Shown: positions 53,001-64,000 of the stretch, piece after piece
How the letters are laid out: each line of letters opens with the position of its first letter
Numbering within the stretch: the first letter of the stretch is position 1
From: Phallusia fumigata
Taxonomy: Eukaryota > Chordata > Ascidiacea > Phlebobranchia > Ascidiidae
Direction: 5' to 3'
DNA length: 64,000 bases
Assembly (NCBI GenBank): GCA_008931825.1
Contig: QXVZ01007322.1
Location: 4,758 to 68,757, forward strand
Notes under the pieces: model-generated
Databases searched by the model: none
The model's input: only the letters and a program-made list of their open reading frames with translations
What the model was told of the DNA's origin: nothing
Position numbers and translations under genes: made by a program

Positions 53001-53480
53001 TTTAATTCCAAATCTGGTCACACTACTAAGACTTTGCTTGATGCACCAAGCACAAATATTCGGAACTAACCGACTCGCTGGGTAAAAACGTCAGCTTAAC
53101 TTGTGACTCGGGCATAGAGACAACACTGGTACCAACACATGTTTACAATGCTGGTAATTGATCATGCCGTAAAGCAGCACAATTTACCAAATGCTCAAGG
53201 ATCATAGCTTCCTATAAAACCACTTAGCATCTTTTTGCCTTTTAATTTCAGTTTTACTGTTTTGTTTGTTTTGTTTTTGCAACATCAGCTCATAATTTTG
53301 CATTGATAGGATTATTTTCACCAGATTATGTGCATAACATGCCCTGTTTGTGCTAAGGGACCCTTGACAGCCGCTGAGTTGGAGCAGGTAAAAGAGAAAC
53401 TGCTATGTCACGGTGACGTCAACAAAGATGGAGTGATACAAAGGAATGAGCTTGCTGTTATGATGGGAGTTCACCTGTAA
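47056..53480 (+). CDS. SCGN: Secretagogin, hexa-EF-hand calcium sensor
   Basis: Ten exons, all in phase, encode 284 residues (human 276): 47056-47137, 48240-48310, 49642-49731, 49893-49982, 50689-50745, 51531-51608, 51799-51900, 52207-52266, 52485-52553, 53325-53480. The six EF-hand loops in order are [60 protein letters not shown] and [12 protein letters not shown]. Loop 4 has Lys for the invariant Gly at position 6 and Asp at 12, so it may bind poorly. Linker matches to human SCGN are strong ([43 protein letters not shown]). Secretagogin is a cytosolic Ca sensor of neuroendocrine cells that acts with the exocytosis machinery. An in-frame upstream ATG exists, but MTLPGG at 47056 fits the family length. 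The donor at 51609 (GTGGGT) is atypical. Confidence 0.95.
51304..51344. repeat. Small inverted repeat (11-bp arms)
   Basis: CTGAATAATTA at 51304-51314 is the exact reverse complement of TAATTATTCAG at 51334-51344, with a 19-base loop. It lies in a secretagogin intron and is too short for a microRNA precursor as it stands. Confidence 0.5.
52051..52113 (-). repeat. tRNA(Ser/Leu)-like relic (SINE-type)
   Basis: On the minus strand it reads GTCAAGATAGCCGAGTGGTT (a clear A-box TAGCCGAGTGG) and, further on, GTTTCTAATCC at the B-box position and CCCGTC at the acceptor end. It is only about 63 bases with no proper anticodon arm, so it is a decayed tRNA-derived piece inside a secretagogin intron. Confidence 0.5.
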
Positions 53481-53484
53481 TAAA
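53479..53484 (+). terminator. Poly(A) signal overlapping the secretagogin stop codon
   Basis: The TAA stop at 53478-53480 runs straight into AATAAA, and a second AATAAA follows at 53485-53490. Confidence 0.65.
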
Positions 53485-53490
53485 AATAAA

Positions 53491-54726
53491 TGGTATTTGT
53501 AATTTGACCCCCAGTTGCACTATATTTTTATTTTTGCCTGGATTTTTCGATATTATGTATATTGCTTTATTGATTTTTCGAAGAACGGTAAAAAACTTAG
53601 CTTTTTTAAAAACTCTCTCCTAAACTAATTAAACGCAACCCGTCCTTTTATGGATTTTTTACCGCTTTTTTCCCGTCACAGTGTGCATAATTTACGTTGT
53701 AAGTGCTTGCAATATGCATATGATCATGTTTGTGTCGATTATAAACTTTATTTTATTGTCATGCATTAATGTGTGATGAATATATCATAGTCATCGAGAC
53801 CTACCAACAAGTAGTAACTTGCAATAATACGGTTTTCGCAGGATAGGTAACATGACAGCAACTAGTACATGGGAATATAAAAGATTATGTTGTGTATCTT
53901 TTGCCTAACTTAACTACAATTGAAATCCCAGCGTATGTGTGTTTTCTTTTTTGCGTGGTGTATTTGTGCGTTTTTCATTAGAAATAGAATAACTCCACAT
54001 TAAGATTATGCCAAAAAAGAAAATACTTCGTCGGGAATATTTCCCATGTTTGACGCTGGTATTGGCCAATTTAATTTAAAATCACAATGTTTTTTAAACG
54101 GTTTAATAAATGCAAAAAATGTCAACTGTTGTTAAAAACAAACACAAAAATCGTGATTTCTATGTAGATTTTATTTTGCTTGCGAGAAACTTACGGTAAC
54201 GTTATACGAACAGCTAAATATAAACTGGAGCAATTATTTATTTTTGCTTTTTTGAAGCCATAATCATGTTTAAAACTTTCAAATAAACCATAAATGTATT
54301 AATGTTGGAATTTCCATGAACTTTATTAATGCTTTGAACAAATAACGCCAGATATTACTGAGTAGTAGTCTCTGAAAACACCGAACAGTGTGCTTCTATT
54401 GGTGCCTTTATTTACTGTCAAAAGAAACACGAACATGTTGCGTTTTCTGAATTGTTTCGAGGATTGGTTTACTAAGTTTAGCTGATTTATAATACAAATA
54501 GGTTTCATTATGCTTGGAACTAGTAGTGCCGTGCAAGTTTAGATTAAACTGCAGAACGTTACGTTCTAATTGTAGACTTCATAAATTGATGCGAAAAAAC
54601 GAGTTAAGGTATTAAGCGCCTCAGCGCCAACTTTTTTAAGAAGTTGTTTTTCGGCGTTTATTTTCCGACAAAACAAATCTGTCCATAAGTTGTTTAACTA
54701 TTCTATTTTAACTTTATGTTAGCAAG
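53491..54726. other. Spacer, secretagogin to RCL1
   Basis: About 1.2 kb of AT-rich non-coding sequence. A T/A-rich tract and TTAG end at 54722, 4 bases before the RCL1 ATG, forming a candidate splice or trans-splice acceptor. No repeat or RNA gene recognised. Confidence 0.5.
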
Positions 54727-55848
54727 ATGTCAGGTGTGTTGGAATATGAAGGTTGCAACCATCTCCGTCAACGTCTTATTTTATCAACGTTAAGTGGAAA
54801 AAGTGTAAGAATTAGGAAAATTCGGCATAAAGATGAGAACCCCGGTCTTCATGAATTTGAAGGAAACCTGCTCCGATTATTAGACACAATAACAAATGGA
54901 ACTAAGATGACAATAAGCGTTACAGGAACGACTCTATTCTACCAGCCTGGAATTCTTCATGGAGGAAAACTTGAACATGAATGTAATAATGACCGTTCAA
55001 TTGGCTACTACCTAGAAGTTTTATTGTGTCTTGGACCATTTTGCAAAACCCCCTTGAAAGCCACTCTTAAAGGTATAACAACTGACCAATGGGATCCTTC
55101 AGTAGATTATTACAAAGATGTTGCACTGCCTTTAATGAGACAGTATGGCGTTGTTGGTGACCTGGAAATTAAAATCAAGAAGCGTGGAAGCGCTCCTGGT
55201 GGAGGAGGTGAAATTCTATTTCAGTGTCCTGTCATTAAAAAGCTTCGTACAACACAAATTACTGACTTTGGCAAGGTTAAGAGGATACGTGGTGTGGCTT
55301 ACACCACAAAAACATCGCCGCAATTTGCTAATCGACTTGTAACATCTGCCCGTGGAGTTTTAAACACATTCATACCAGATATTTACATTTACACTGATGT
55401 ATCAAAAGGTGCAGCGAAATCGCCTGGTTTTGGTATATGCCTGTATGGAGAAACTACAACTGGAAAATTGCTTGCTGCCGAATCGTGTTCTGTGCCACGT
55501 GGTGATACTGATGAAGAACCGTCAGTCCCTGAAGATGTTGCTGTAAAAGCTGCAAACTGCCTAATAGAAGAAATTTTTAAAGGAGGGTGTGTTGACTCAA
55601 ACAGTCAGTGCCTTTCTTTGTTGTTTATGGCTCTAGGGGAGCAGGATGTCCAAAAAGTAATGTTTGGACCTCTCACAAGTTATTCCATTCAATTTTTAAG
55701 ACATTTGAAAGATTTCTTTCAAGTGATATTTAAGCTGGAGTCAAAATTATCTGATGAGCAGGATTTTGATGAAAAATCAGAGTATACCCGTGTGCTGCTT
55801 ACATGCGTTGGTTTTGGCTTCTTTAACTTAAACAAGGCTACACGATAA
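54727..55848 (+). CDS. RCL1: RNA 3'-terminal phosphate cyclase-like protein
   Basis: Intronless, 373 residues, equal to human RCL1 (373). The family signature is near the N-terminus: GCNHLRQRLILSTLSGKSVR, then NPGLHEFEGNLLRLLDTITN and TGTTLFYQPGILHGG. Further conserved blocks are GYYLEVLLCLGPF, WDPSVDYYKDVALPL, RGSAPGGGGEILFQCPV, TDFGKVKRIRGVAYT, FIPDIYIYTDVSKG, KSPGFGICL, GGCVDS and LLTCVGFGFFNL. RCL1 has the RNA cyclase fold but no cyclase activity; it works with BMS1 in the small-subunit processome at the A2 cleavage step of pre-18S rRNA. NOL11 in the same window acts in the same particle. The poly(A) signal overlaps the stop codon. Confidence 0.97.
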   Translation: MSGVLEYEGCNHLRQRLILSTLSGKSVRIRKIRHKDENPGLHEFEGNLLRLLDTITNGTKMTISVTGTTLFYQPGILHGGKLEHECNNDRSIGYYLEVLLCLGPFCKTPLKATLKGITTDQWDPSVDYYKDVALPLMRQYGVVGDLEIKIKKRGSAPGGGGEILFQCPVIKKLRTTQITDFGKVKRIRGVAYTTKTSPQFANRLVTSARGVLNTFIPDIYIYTDVSKGAAKSPGFGICLYGETTTGKLLAAESCSVPRGDTDEEPSVPEDVAVKAANCLIEEIFKGGCVDSNSQCLSLLFMALGEQDVQKVMFGPLTSYSIQFLRHLKDFFQVIFKLESKLSDEQDFDEKSEYTRVLLTCVGFGFFNLNKATR

Positions 55849-55853
55849 ATAAA
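55848..55853 (+). terminator. Poly(A) signal overlapping the RCL1 stop codon
   Basis: The last A of the TAA stop (55846-55848) is the first A of AATAAA, leaving a 3' UTR of perhaps 20 bases. Confidence 0.65.
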
Positions 55854-56350
55854 AACATTCAAATTTTGTTTTCAGCAATACTGAGCCCAGCCCAATGTTA
55901 TATATTAGATTAGCATGTGTGGTTCATCTTCTGGGTAGATGTTATTGTCATTAATATTGGTATAGTGATGTTTTTTCTGCTGCCTCAACCTTTCTGATAA
56001 GTATTGGCAGACCTCAGCATGTTGGAATTTTGGACAAAAGAAATTCTATTAAATATTTGGTTTGGTCTGTGGGGTATTTGTTTGATGTTGTTGGGTTTTA
56101 CAAGACTTACTGTACACCAGTTTTCTAGTGAATACCACAAGACTATCTGTCAATTTCTTCTGTCTTTCATTTTATTGCTGGCCAAAAATCACATTTTGCA
56201 TCTAAATCTTACAGCATTCAGGTGATATACAATGATAAAGTCAAGTGCATTTACAAAAAACCTTGCTTTATTATTTGCTAAAAACACACTGGTTTACAAT
56301 TTGGTCATTTTCAGATAAAGTATTGTAACTTTACTGTAAAATATATCAGT
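55854..56350. other. Spacer, RCL1 to PRPF31
   Basis: About 500 bases with one unsupported frame (56004-56225). A TTTTCAG acceptor ends at 56314, and ATCAG ends 1 base before the PRPF31 ATG region. Nothing else seen. Confidence 0.45.
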
Positions 56351-59300
56351 ATGTCTCTGGCCGATGAACTGTTAGCTGATCTTGAGGAGGCGGGACTTGA
56401 GGGTGAGGAAGCAGCTGTAGAAGAGCAGGGTGAGGATGGTATTGGAGGAATTGATGATATTGAAGATATAGATGCAATGGATACTGGTCAAGCTGGGATT
56501 GACCCTGAAGGAATTCGCAATGTAGCAAGGTAAACATGTGTTGGGCAATTGTTTTTTCGTTACAGATGAAGATGTAGGCTGGTTAAACTGGGTTGCTTTT
56601 GGATTTCAATTTACTGTCAACACTTGGATGTTGCTTTGACAACTAGCAGTGTAGAAAGCCCAGAGCTAAACCCTTTGCACTATCCTCTTTTGTTTCTGTC
56701 ATTTTTAATATATACTTGTTTGTTCACTAATTATTGCTGATTTGTCTTGAACCAACATATTAACAACTTCTTTTGGCTGCTGATAGCCAATAATTTTTAA
56801 AATGTTCTTTGTGGTTAGACATAGGCCACAGTACATCGGCAAGATTTGTTTTTTTTAGATTGATAAGTACTGATCAGTTCACAAGAGTTATGACTGGAAT
56901 TGATGAATATGAAAAGAAAAATATTGATGCACCAATATGTGGAATGGTGGAGGCAGATCCAGAGTATAAACTCATTGTGGAGTCAAACAACTTGACTATG
57001 GAAATTGACAATGAAATCAACATTATACACAAATTTTGCAGGTGCAGGAAAATTTTGGAAGTTACCTTGTGGCACCTTTGTATACATGGTCTAGCTAAGA
57101 AGTGTTTTTCTTATTTTTAGAAAACAGTTTCATAAATACTATAAAACTAAAAGGCTATGCAAAGTTGTTGCTACTTTTTTTTTCTACATTCTGCATTTTT
57201 ATGATATTTCATTCCTTTTTGCTTGCAATCACCTCTACCAGTTGTTTTGTGTGTACCCTGATTGTTAACTGTAAAACATTGAAAAAAAAAATTTTAACAA
57301 AGAAAAATATTTATAAGTTTGGAATTGTTTGCAGAGATCATTACTCAAAGCGTTTTCCTGAACTTGATTCCTTGGTTCCAACCCCCCTCGAGTACATCAG
57401 GACAATAAAGGAATTAGGAAATGACTTGGAAAAATACAAAAACAATGAAGCACTGCAACAGGTAAAAAAATACTTTTAAAGTATTTGCAAGCAGGACAAA
57501 AATAGCCTGTTGTGAGTTTTGAACTCACAACCGTGAGCCTTTCAGCAAGATATTTTAATGGACCTATACATGCCTAATAGTACAAAATAAATTTAAAATA
57601 ATAGTCAAGGTTACATAACGATCTTACACACAAAACCTCATCGAAATGCCTTGTGTTATCATTTGCAGGTTATATCCAATGCTACAATTATGGTTGTAAG
57701 TGTGACTGCTTCGACTACCCAAGGACAAGTTTTATCAGAGGAAGAATTGTTAAGAATATTTGAAGCCTGTGATATGACTGAACAGCTCCTTAAAGCGAAA
57801 ATCAGAATCTTGACTTATGTTGAATCACGAATGTCATATATTGCCCCAAACCTGACTGTTATTATAGGTAAGCTATAGTACTGTTGATTAGGTTGGCTGT
57901 TCAATCTGCATTCTGTTGATAAAATCAGTTGTCGTATTTTTTTACAATAAACTGTGTTTTGTTTTTGTTGTCAAGATACATCAAAAAAATATGTCACATT
58001 AACAAGATTTGCTGTTTACTTGTTTGTCAGTTTTCTAATGTTTTTCAAAGATAGAAGCTATTTACAAACATTTTTGTGCATTAATGATTAAACGACATTG
58101 CTTCTTAGGGCACAAATTCATGTTCATTCCAACCCATTACTTCCTTTCAAATCAGAAATCAAACCATGTTCAGCACTGTTTCTGTATTCTTTCAGGTGCA
58201 ACAGTTGCAGCCAAACTGATGGGTGTGGCTGGAGGTTTGTCCGCATTAACCAAGATGCCAGCTTGTAATATAATGTTACTTGGATCACAAAAACGAACTT
58301 TGTCTGGGTTTTCCAGTACAGCGATTAACCCCCATACTGGTAAATTTTGTTGTTTACTTAGTTTAATTGTGTTGTTCATAAAAACTCCTTTTTTGGACAA
58401 TTTTTTTCAAAATTTGCATTTTTGTTTGTTAACTGTATCAAAACCTAGTTTTAATTGAAAATTGTCTTCAAATAAATCCTTTTTTTGTTTCAGTTAGGGC
58501 ATAACTGTACTACTGACACTGTTTTAAAGCAACATGCACTGTTTCTTATTTCTACCATTGGTTTTCATGACAGTTTGCTTTTCAGGTTTTATCTACTACA
58601 GCGATGCAGTGCAAATGATGCCATCAGATTTAAGAAGAAAGGCTTCGAGATTGCTTGCTGCTAAAGTAAGTAAAATAAATCTATTTATACAAACAAACAA
58701 TGTGTATGAATTACAAATTTATACTTTGTTTGTGGAGTATTTACTGTAATGTCATGTTATGAAAGTAGCAAATCCCATTTTTGAAATATTTTTTTTACCT
58801 TCAGCTGACACTAGCAGCTCGTGTTGACAGTTTTCATGAAAGTCCTGATGGAACAATTGGAATGCAACTGAAAGAAGAAATTACTGCCAAGTTTGAGAAA
58901 TGGCAAGAACCGCCACCAGTAAAACAGGTGCGAGATTTTGTCGAAAAAACAAGCCTTGCTAAGGTTGTGGGGCAAAATAGGTTATGTACTCTATATTGAA
59001 TTTGAATTAAACTATAAATCAGGTTTATGTCTTTTGCAAATTAGGATTTATTTAAAAAAAAAACATGTTTAATACAACTGTACAGGTTCTAACGACTAAC
59101 ATATACGTAAATTGACTGGAAATTTTTTAAAAAGTGTTTTTTTGTTTGATGTCATGAGATTTACATGCAAGAGTAAGCTAGTTTATAGTGAGATTGAAAA
59201 TGTGACCATAGGTCTATTCAGGAGGGTTGCTGTGAAAGTTTTTGACATTTTGTATTTGTATTTCACAAGAGGGACATTTCTAACTTACTGACTATTTTTA

Positions 59301-60630
59301 TCTCAGGTAAAAGCACTTCCTGCTCCTGTTGATCCTGGTAGGAAAAAGCGGGGCGGGAGGAGGTACAGGAAGATGAAGGAGAGACTTGGGATGACTGAGA
59401 TGCACAAACAAGCCAACAGGATGAACTTTGGAGAGATTGAGGAGGATGCTTACCAGGATAGCATTGGGTTCTCCCTTGGACAACTGGGTAAATCTGGAAG
59501 TGGAAGAATTCGAGCAGCTCAGGTAAAGATTTAATTGTGTAAATATGTTTGTATAAATGCTAATAACTACATGTACCATATGTTGGTATTGTTTTGTCGC
59601 ATGGGCTAGATTTTTTGTTTAATTTGTCTGGCTGGCTGAAACAAGAACTACTAAAAATCCGCACACGCTTTAAGTTCTTGGTAAACGGGCAATAGAATAA
59701 TTGTGTTAATTCTCTTACCTTTTTGTGGCATCTGACGGGCAAAACATGCTTTACAGGTCGTAGTTTGCCCACCCCTAAATTATACATTGTATGTCATGTC
59801 GTATTTCATTTTATGCAGTCAGCTTGCCCAACAGCAACTTCTGACTGCGCCCTGCGTTTTCTCTGAAAACATATTGTACACCTGGTGGTGCTAAAGAGGT
59901 GTATGTTTTTTTTTTCATGCAGGTCGACAACAAGACACAAGTCCGCATTTCGAAAACCCTTCAGACGAAGTTGCAGCGGGCGAACAGAGCTGCAGGGGCG
60001 AGCACAGCAAGTACATGGGGCGGAAAAACAACTGTCAGGGATAGGGGATCGGGGACGGCTTCGTCTGTTGCCTTCACACCACTTAAAGGTATGAGTAGTT
60101 ACGCATGGATGTTTATACTTAAGACGATCTTACCAATAAAGGTAGTGCATTCGAGTAGCGAACGTCGATAAAGGTGTTCGGTGCTCGGCACAATGTGACG
60201 TCATACATTTCTGTGAGGTCTTACTTAAATTTTGATGTGAGAGTTGTGGGTTCTGGTTGCCTCTGTCTCCTCTGATTCGCTAAGTTGGAATTACAGGCGG
60301 TTGAGCCAAAAGTCATTAATTTTACCAGTTTCGAAAAGAAATTGTTTTCACACCGAGAATAAAAAAAATTCTAGTCGTCCTGAACAGTATGTAAAATTCC
60401 ATGTTAAACTGTGGATATTTCCATGCTTTGTATACAGATTTCGACGCCAAGACTTTACCACAGTTATTCAGTTGCAGACGATTTAAAAATTCCTTTTTTT
60501 TCTAGGCATAGAAATAGTGAATCCGAACGCAGCGGAACAAAAAGCCGAAGAAGAAGACGGATGCAGTACTTACTTCTCAAACATGTCTTCATTCGTCAAA
60601 CTTGCACCGCGTAACGTCCTCACCAAATGA
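56351..60630 (+). CDS. PRPF31: U4/U6 snRNP protein PRPF31
   Basis: Ten phase-consistent exons, 56351-56529, 56859-57041, 57335-57461, 57669-57867, 58196-58339, 58586-58665, 58805-58927, 59307-59522, 59923-60088 and 60506-60630, encode 513 residues (human 499). The start [20 protein letters not shown] is the family N-terminus. The NOSIC part is [20 protein letters not shown] and [17 protein letters not shown]. The Nop domain has [50 protein letters not shown] and DSFHESPDG. The basic nuclear signal [17 protein letters not shown] follows, then [13 protein letters not shown] and [22 protein letters not shown]31 binds 15.5K and the U4 5' stem-loop and is needed for tri-snRNP assembly. The C-terminal tail ([20 protein letters not shown]) is a little divergent. 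Confidence 0.97.
57506..57550 (-). repeat. tRNA T-arm-like relic
   Basis: On the minus strand CTTGCTGAAAGGCTCACGG is followed by GTTGTGAGTTCAAAACTCAC, a perfect 5-bp T-stem with a TTCAAAA loop. No D-arm is found upstream, so this is a fragment of a tRNA-derived element in a PRPF31 intron. Confidence 0.45.
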
Positions 60631-63600
60631 CATCACATTTTTCTCTTTTTTAGTTTATTACCTTGCATACCAGAAAAGTCGTTTTGTCCCAAGCTTTTCT
60701 GTTAGCTTTTCTGTTAGTTGTTGGATTTTGTGTTTCGAGGAATCAATGAAAAGTTAGGTATTTTTCTGCACTTGGAACGCTGTGGCTTGGTCATCTACCT
60801 TAAGAGGAACGTTTCACGAAATGTGCATCTACGGCTGCCAATTTTACAAAACAAGTTTGTTGTTGTGTGGAACAATTCGGCACGAATCGGATATTAAAAT
60901 TAATTTGAACTCCTGTTTTCCCTAACGATGTCTTTGACTGGCTGCTACAATTCCTAAGTAAAAAAGACGTATTTTCAAAAATAACTTTTGTGTATTTGTG
61001 TATTGGCAGCTATATAACCATATGTCCATACAACTTACAATTTGCTTGCATCTCTTCATAAATTTTGTTTCAAATGACATCCTAATCCAAACAAACTAAT
61101 GGTTATCCGAGTCCCAAAGCAATTGACCCACTGGGAACTCTTGAAGACGTCCAGTTAAACAAAACTAAAATTTTGACGCCGTGGAGTCGTTTCCTAGCGT
61201 CCAGTAAGACCTACTGGTCAACATGAAGTATTTGCAGTCTCGCATTTCAATGTGTATGTATCAAACTATGTACACAATTAGGTTGACACAAGATTGAATA
61301 ATAGCGACCCTTTGGAGCCAACAATCATTTGGTCAGCCGTCTTGACAGCAAGCAAACAAAACACAAAGGCTATTTTTGAGTGACCAAATGTAAACAAGTT
61401 TTGCCCAGTCCTAAATGATGGCGTTTTATCGAGTTTGTGAAGTCGGTTGAAATGTAAACACTTGATATAATGGGAATTTCGTGTATTTGACTTGGCTACA
61501 GGTTACAACAAATCGTCTACAACTCACATTTTTTGCTTGAACATTGAACAGGCATGATGAGCACGATTCGTCTGTCAGATCCTGAGTTTTCCTCTAATTG
61601 TAACATTTGTAAACCAAATAATTGTGTATAAACTGTAACGCGTAACCTTAAAAGCAAAGGGGTAATTTTGGGAATGCAAATCAACAAGTTACATGGCCGA
61701 GGATGCCACATCTGGTATAAATTTGCTGTCCTTTTTCAACGAAGCATGTGACGTAACAAAGGAATCTTTCCAAATCACAGTAGGTCAATGAGCAAGTTTT
61801 AACAAACAAAACCTATAAAAGGGATTTCAAAATCAGTTATGGGGCTATCATTACCTCTAAGTGTCCTGCAAGTAGCCATCGTTCAACAGGAGCTGATTAA
61901 TTTATCGTAGCCAGTTGAGTTTTTGTTTTATCAGCTCCAGTAGATTTCAAAAACCGCGAAGCTTTCAGCACCAAATAGCTGACTCATGAACTTCACACGC
62001 GAAGGACATGACCTTTGCGCAGACCTCTAATCGACTATCAAGCTTATGAAACTACTGCACCTCAACAAACCGTAGTTTTAACCGCATTTTAGCCTTGGCT
62101 GCCAACTTGGAAGGCAGACAGTTGCTTGGAAACAACTTAGAGGTCACCCGGTATGTAAGAATGCAGTGATTTTGCGATGTGTTGTGTAGACTTGATTTGC
62201 TACAGAGCTAGCTGTAGTGTATTTCTAGAGTTAAACTTGAGTTCTCACCATTGGTGTACGTTTTATTTAGGATTGAATGTTATTGTTTGTAAATTGAAAT
62301 TTCACAGTCAAAACTGCACGAATTGTAGCGCAGTTGGATGAATTTTTTCACCATAAGCTATAGATTGATTGAAAAGTTTTAAAACCTTGATAATTTTGTT
62401 CCCATAAGGCTTTGCTTGTTAGTTGATTATATATTCATATTACACATGTACGTATGGAGCTGATTTGTAGTCAACCGTGGCAAGATTTATACAATGTGAC
62501 CTAAAAAGGAAATGTCTCTGGCGAAAGAGGTTCAAAATGACAATACGAAATAGAGTGAAGGCAAAGCAGTGCCCAAAACAGAATCTTTCTTTTTTAGACG
62601 TTCTCATAAACAGCTTGCTACAGTTGACTGCACGAAACTGGAAAGAAAGCCCGCATTGCCCTTAGGATGCCGTGTATGCAAAAAGCGCCATTGTCTGCAT
62701 ACAAACAAAACCAACTGCATAGTTTACAAGTATATATCATGCACTGCTAACGACCTGTCTAAAAAGTGATATTTTGAGATAAAAATCGCCCACGAGCACA
62801 TACTTTTGCGGGCGCGTTGCTTTTGTTTGTGATAAAAACATGCTAATGCGAGAAAAAATTCATCACCTACGCAGTTATTTTTGCTTGGATGCCCATGACC
62901 AAACATGGTAATTGTCCAAATTTCACGCTGCTTAGCTTTTGACAATTTTAGCGCAAGATTAAATCCTGAACTGACATGGGCGGTGGCGTGGCCAGCCGAG
63001 ATTCTTGAGAGGAGCCAAACAATTTATGGGTTACCTGCATCAACAGATTGCACTACATGAGCGAGGGCTCAATATCGCTACAAATATTTGTTGTTGAATT
63101 GTTGTTAAAGTGGTGGAAATAGTAAAAACGATTTTTAATGGGCTACACCTACATGTCACGGGCGATGAGATAAACATATTACTACGGAACGTTTTTTCCC
63201 TGGTCACCGAACTTGTGGTAAAAACACTAATTCTTAAGTCAACAAATAAGACTAAATACTATCGTTGGTTTAAAATTATACCTTTCCACTCCGGTCATGG
63301 ACTCGACTCAAATCGGTTAAAGTCATATTTAAAAAAACAACTTGTTATGACTCGAGTCACAGAGTTCTTTTAAGCTTATTGGCCCGACTCAATGTAAAGA
63401 CTCGACTTCATTAGAGTTATCAGCAGAAAGACTTGGACTTGACTCAGGATGTGAATGATTTGACTTGACCTGTGACTCGGGTATATGGTCTTAATTGCAA
63501 CACTCCCGCCCTCTGAACTGTTGCCCTTCGACCCAATTGTGTACGCTACTTCGAGAAAACAATGTCCCCTAGGAAATAACAACGCACAATCTAACGACCA

Positions 63601-64000
63601 CTGTCTTCTTATTGTGTGACAGGTCATAAGCAATTATAAAAACTGAACCGCTCTTTGTTTATTGCTGAACGATTGTGTTTATTGCTGATAAGTCAACGTT
63701 TCGTTACTTTGTGCAGAAATGATCGAACTCGATATCTCATCAGTGTACTTAAATTCAGTGAAAACCGTCAGTTGATTGCTACATGATTGGTACCGCAAAC
63801 CCACTTTTGTTGGAAATTGTAAATATGAACGTTACATAGCTACACTAATAAGTTACCCAAGCTCACTGTGGGTTTTTTGTTTGTTGTCTGAGCTATATCA
63901 GTTTGCGTGCATGGGCGAAATTTGGACAGTTATCTCGCAATAGTTTGTAACTGCGCACCTTAGGTCATTGGTCAAGTTTGCAGTAATCTATTGTTTGTAT
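60631..64000. other. 3.4 kb without a supported gene
   Basis: Holds the PRPF31 3' UTR (an ATTAAA lies near 60894; no AATAAA close to the stop) and non-coding sequence. The frames at 61517-61711, 62477-62665, 62569-62769 and 63110-63373 show no splice partners or family resemblance. A degenerate GACTCGA-type repeat lies at 63290-63480. Confidence 0.5.
63290..63480. repeat. Degenerate GACTCG/GACTTG repeat cluster
   Basis: At least nine copies of GACTCG, GACTTG or GACTCA words at irregular spacing (for example GGACTCGACTC, ATGACTCGAGTCAC, AAGACTCGACTT, TTGACTTGACCTGTGACTCG). They look like a decayed short-unit tandem array. Confidence 0.55.

Noticed and set aside
63110-63373. 87-residue frame near the right edge
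   Set aside because: It overlaps the degenerate GACTCG repeat and shows no family resemblance or splice partner.

Overview
The window looks like a piece of a tunicate (ascidian, most likely Ciona) nuclear genome. This is an inference from the AT-rich sequence, the dense genes with short T-rich GT-AG introns, the very short 3' UTRs, chordate-type proteins whose divergence from human fits a tunicate, and a gene pair with almost no intercistronic space, as in Ciona trans-spliced operons. All gene models were built by hand by joining exons whose reading phases agree; no alignment or database search was run.

Layout, left to right: (1) 185-5842 minus, an unrecognised coiled-coil gene running off the left edge; (2) 7103-8830 plus, an intronless LRRC41-like gene with an elongin BC-box; (3) 9746-23867 minus, a WD-repeat gene of more than 30 exons matching WDR97, with proline-rich linkers; (4) 25196-26601 plus, steroid 5-alpha-reductase; (5) 28355-29126 plus, TMEM167A/kish; (6) 29583-31902 minus, proteasome PSMA7, with (7) intronless COX18 (31943-33010 minus) only 40 bases upstream; (8) 33926-39140 plus, NOL11, carrying a repeat and an assembly gap in one intron; (9) 39839-43865 minus, INPP1, with a TA-flanked MITE in an intron; (10) 47056-53480 plus, secretagogin; (11) 54727-55848 plus, intronless RCL1; (12) 56351-60630 plus, PRPF31. 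The last 3.4 kb shows no gene I can support.

Most of the genes are housekeeping: 18S rRNA processing (NOL11, RCL1), splicing (PRPF31), protein turnover (PSMA7, LRRC41), mitochondrial assembly (COX18) and the early secretory pathway (TMEM167A). With them sit a probable cilium-related gene (WDR97), signalling genes (INPP1, secretagogin) and steroid metabolism (SRD5A). They do not form one pathway. The clearest functional grouping is the tight COX18-PSMA7 pair.

Mobile DNA is modest: two MITEs (one with TA target duplications, one with an internal tandem duplication), a weak hAT-like remnant, a repeat with conserved small stem-loops present twice, and four decayed tRNA-like (SINE-type) relics. 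I saw no retrovirus-like or capsid-bearing element, no CRISPR and no intact tRNA or rRNA gene, and found no convincing new multi-gene system.
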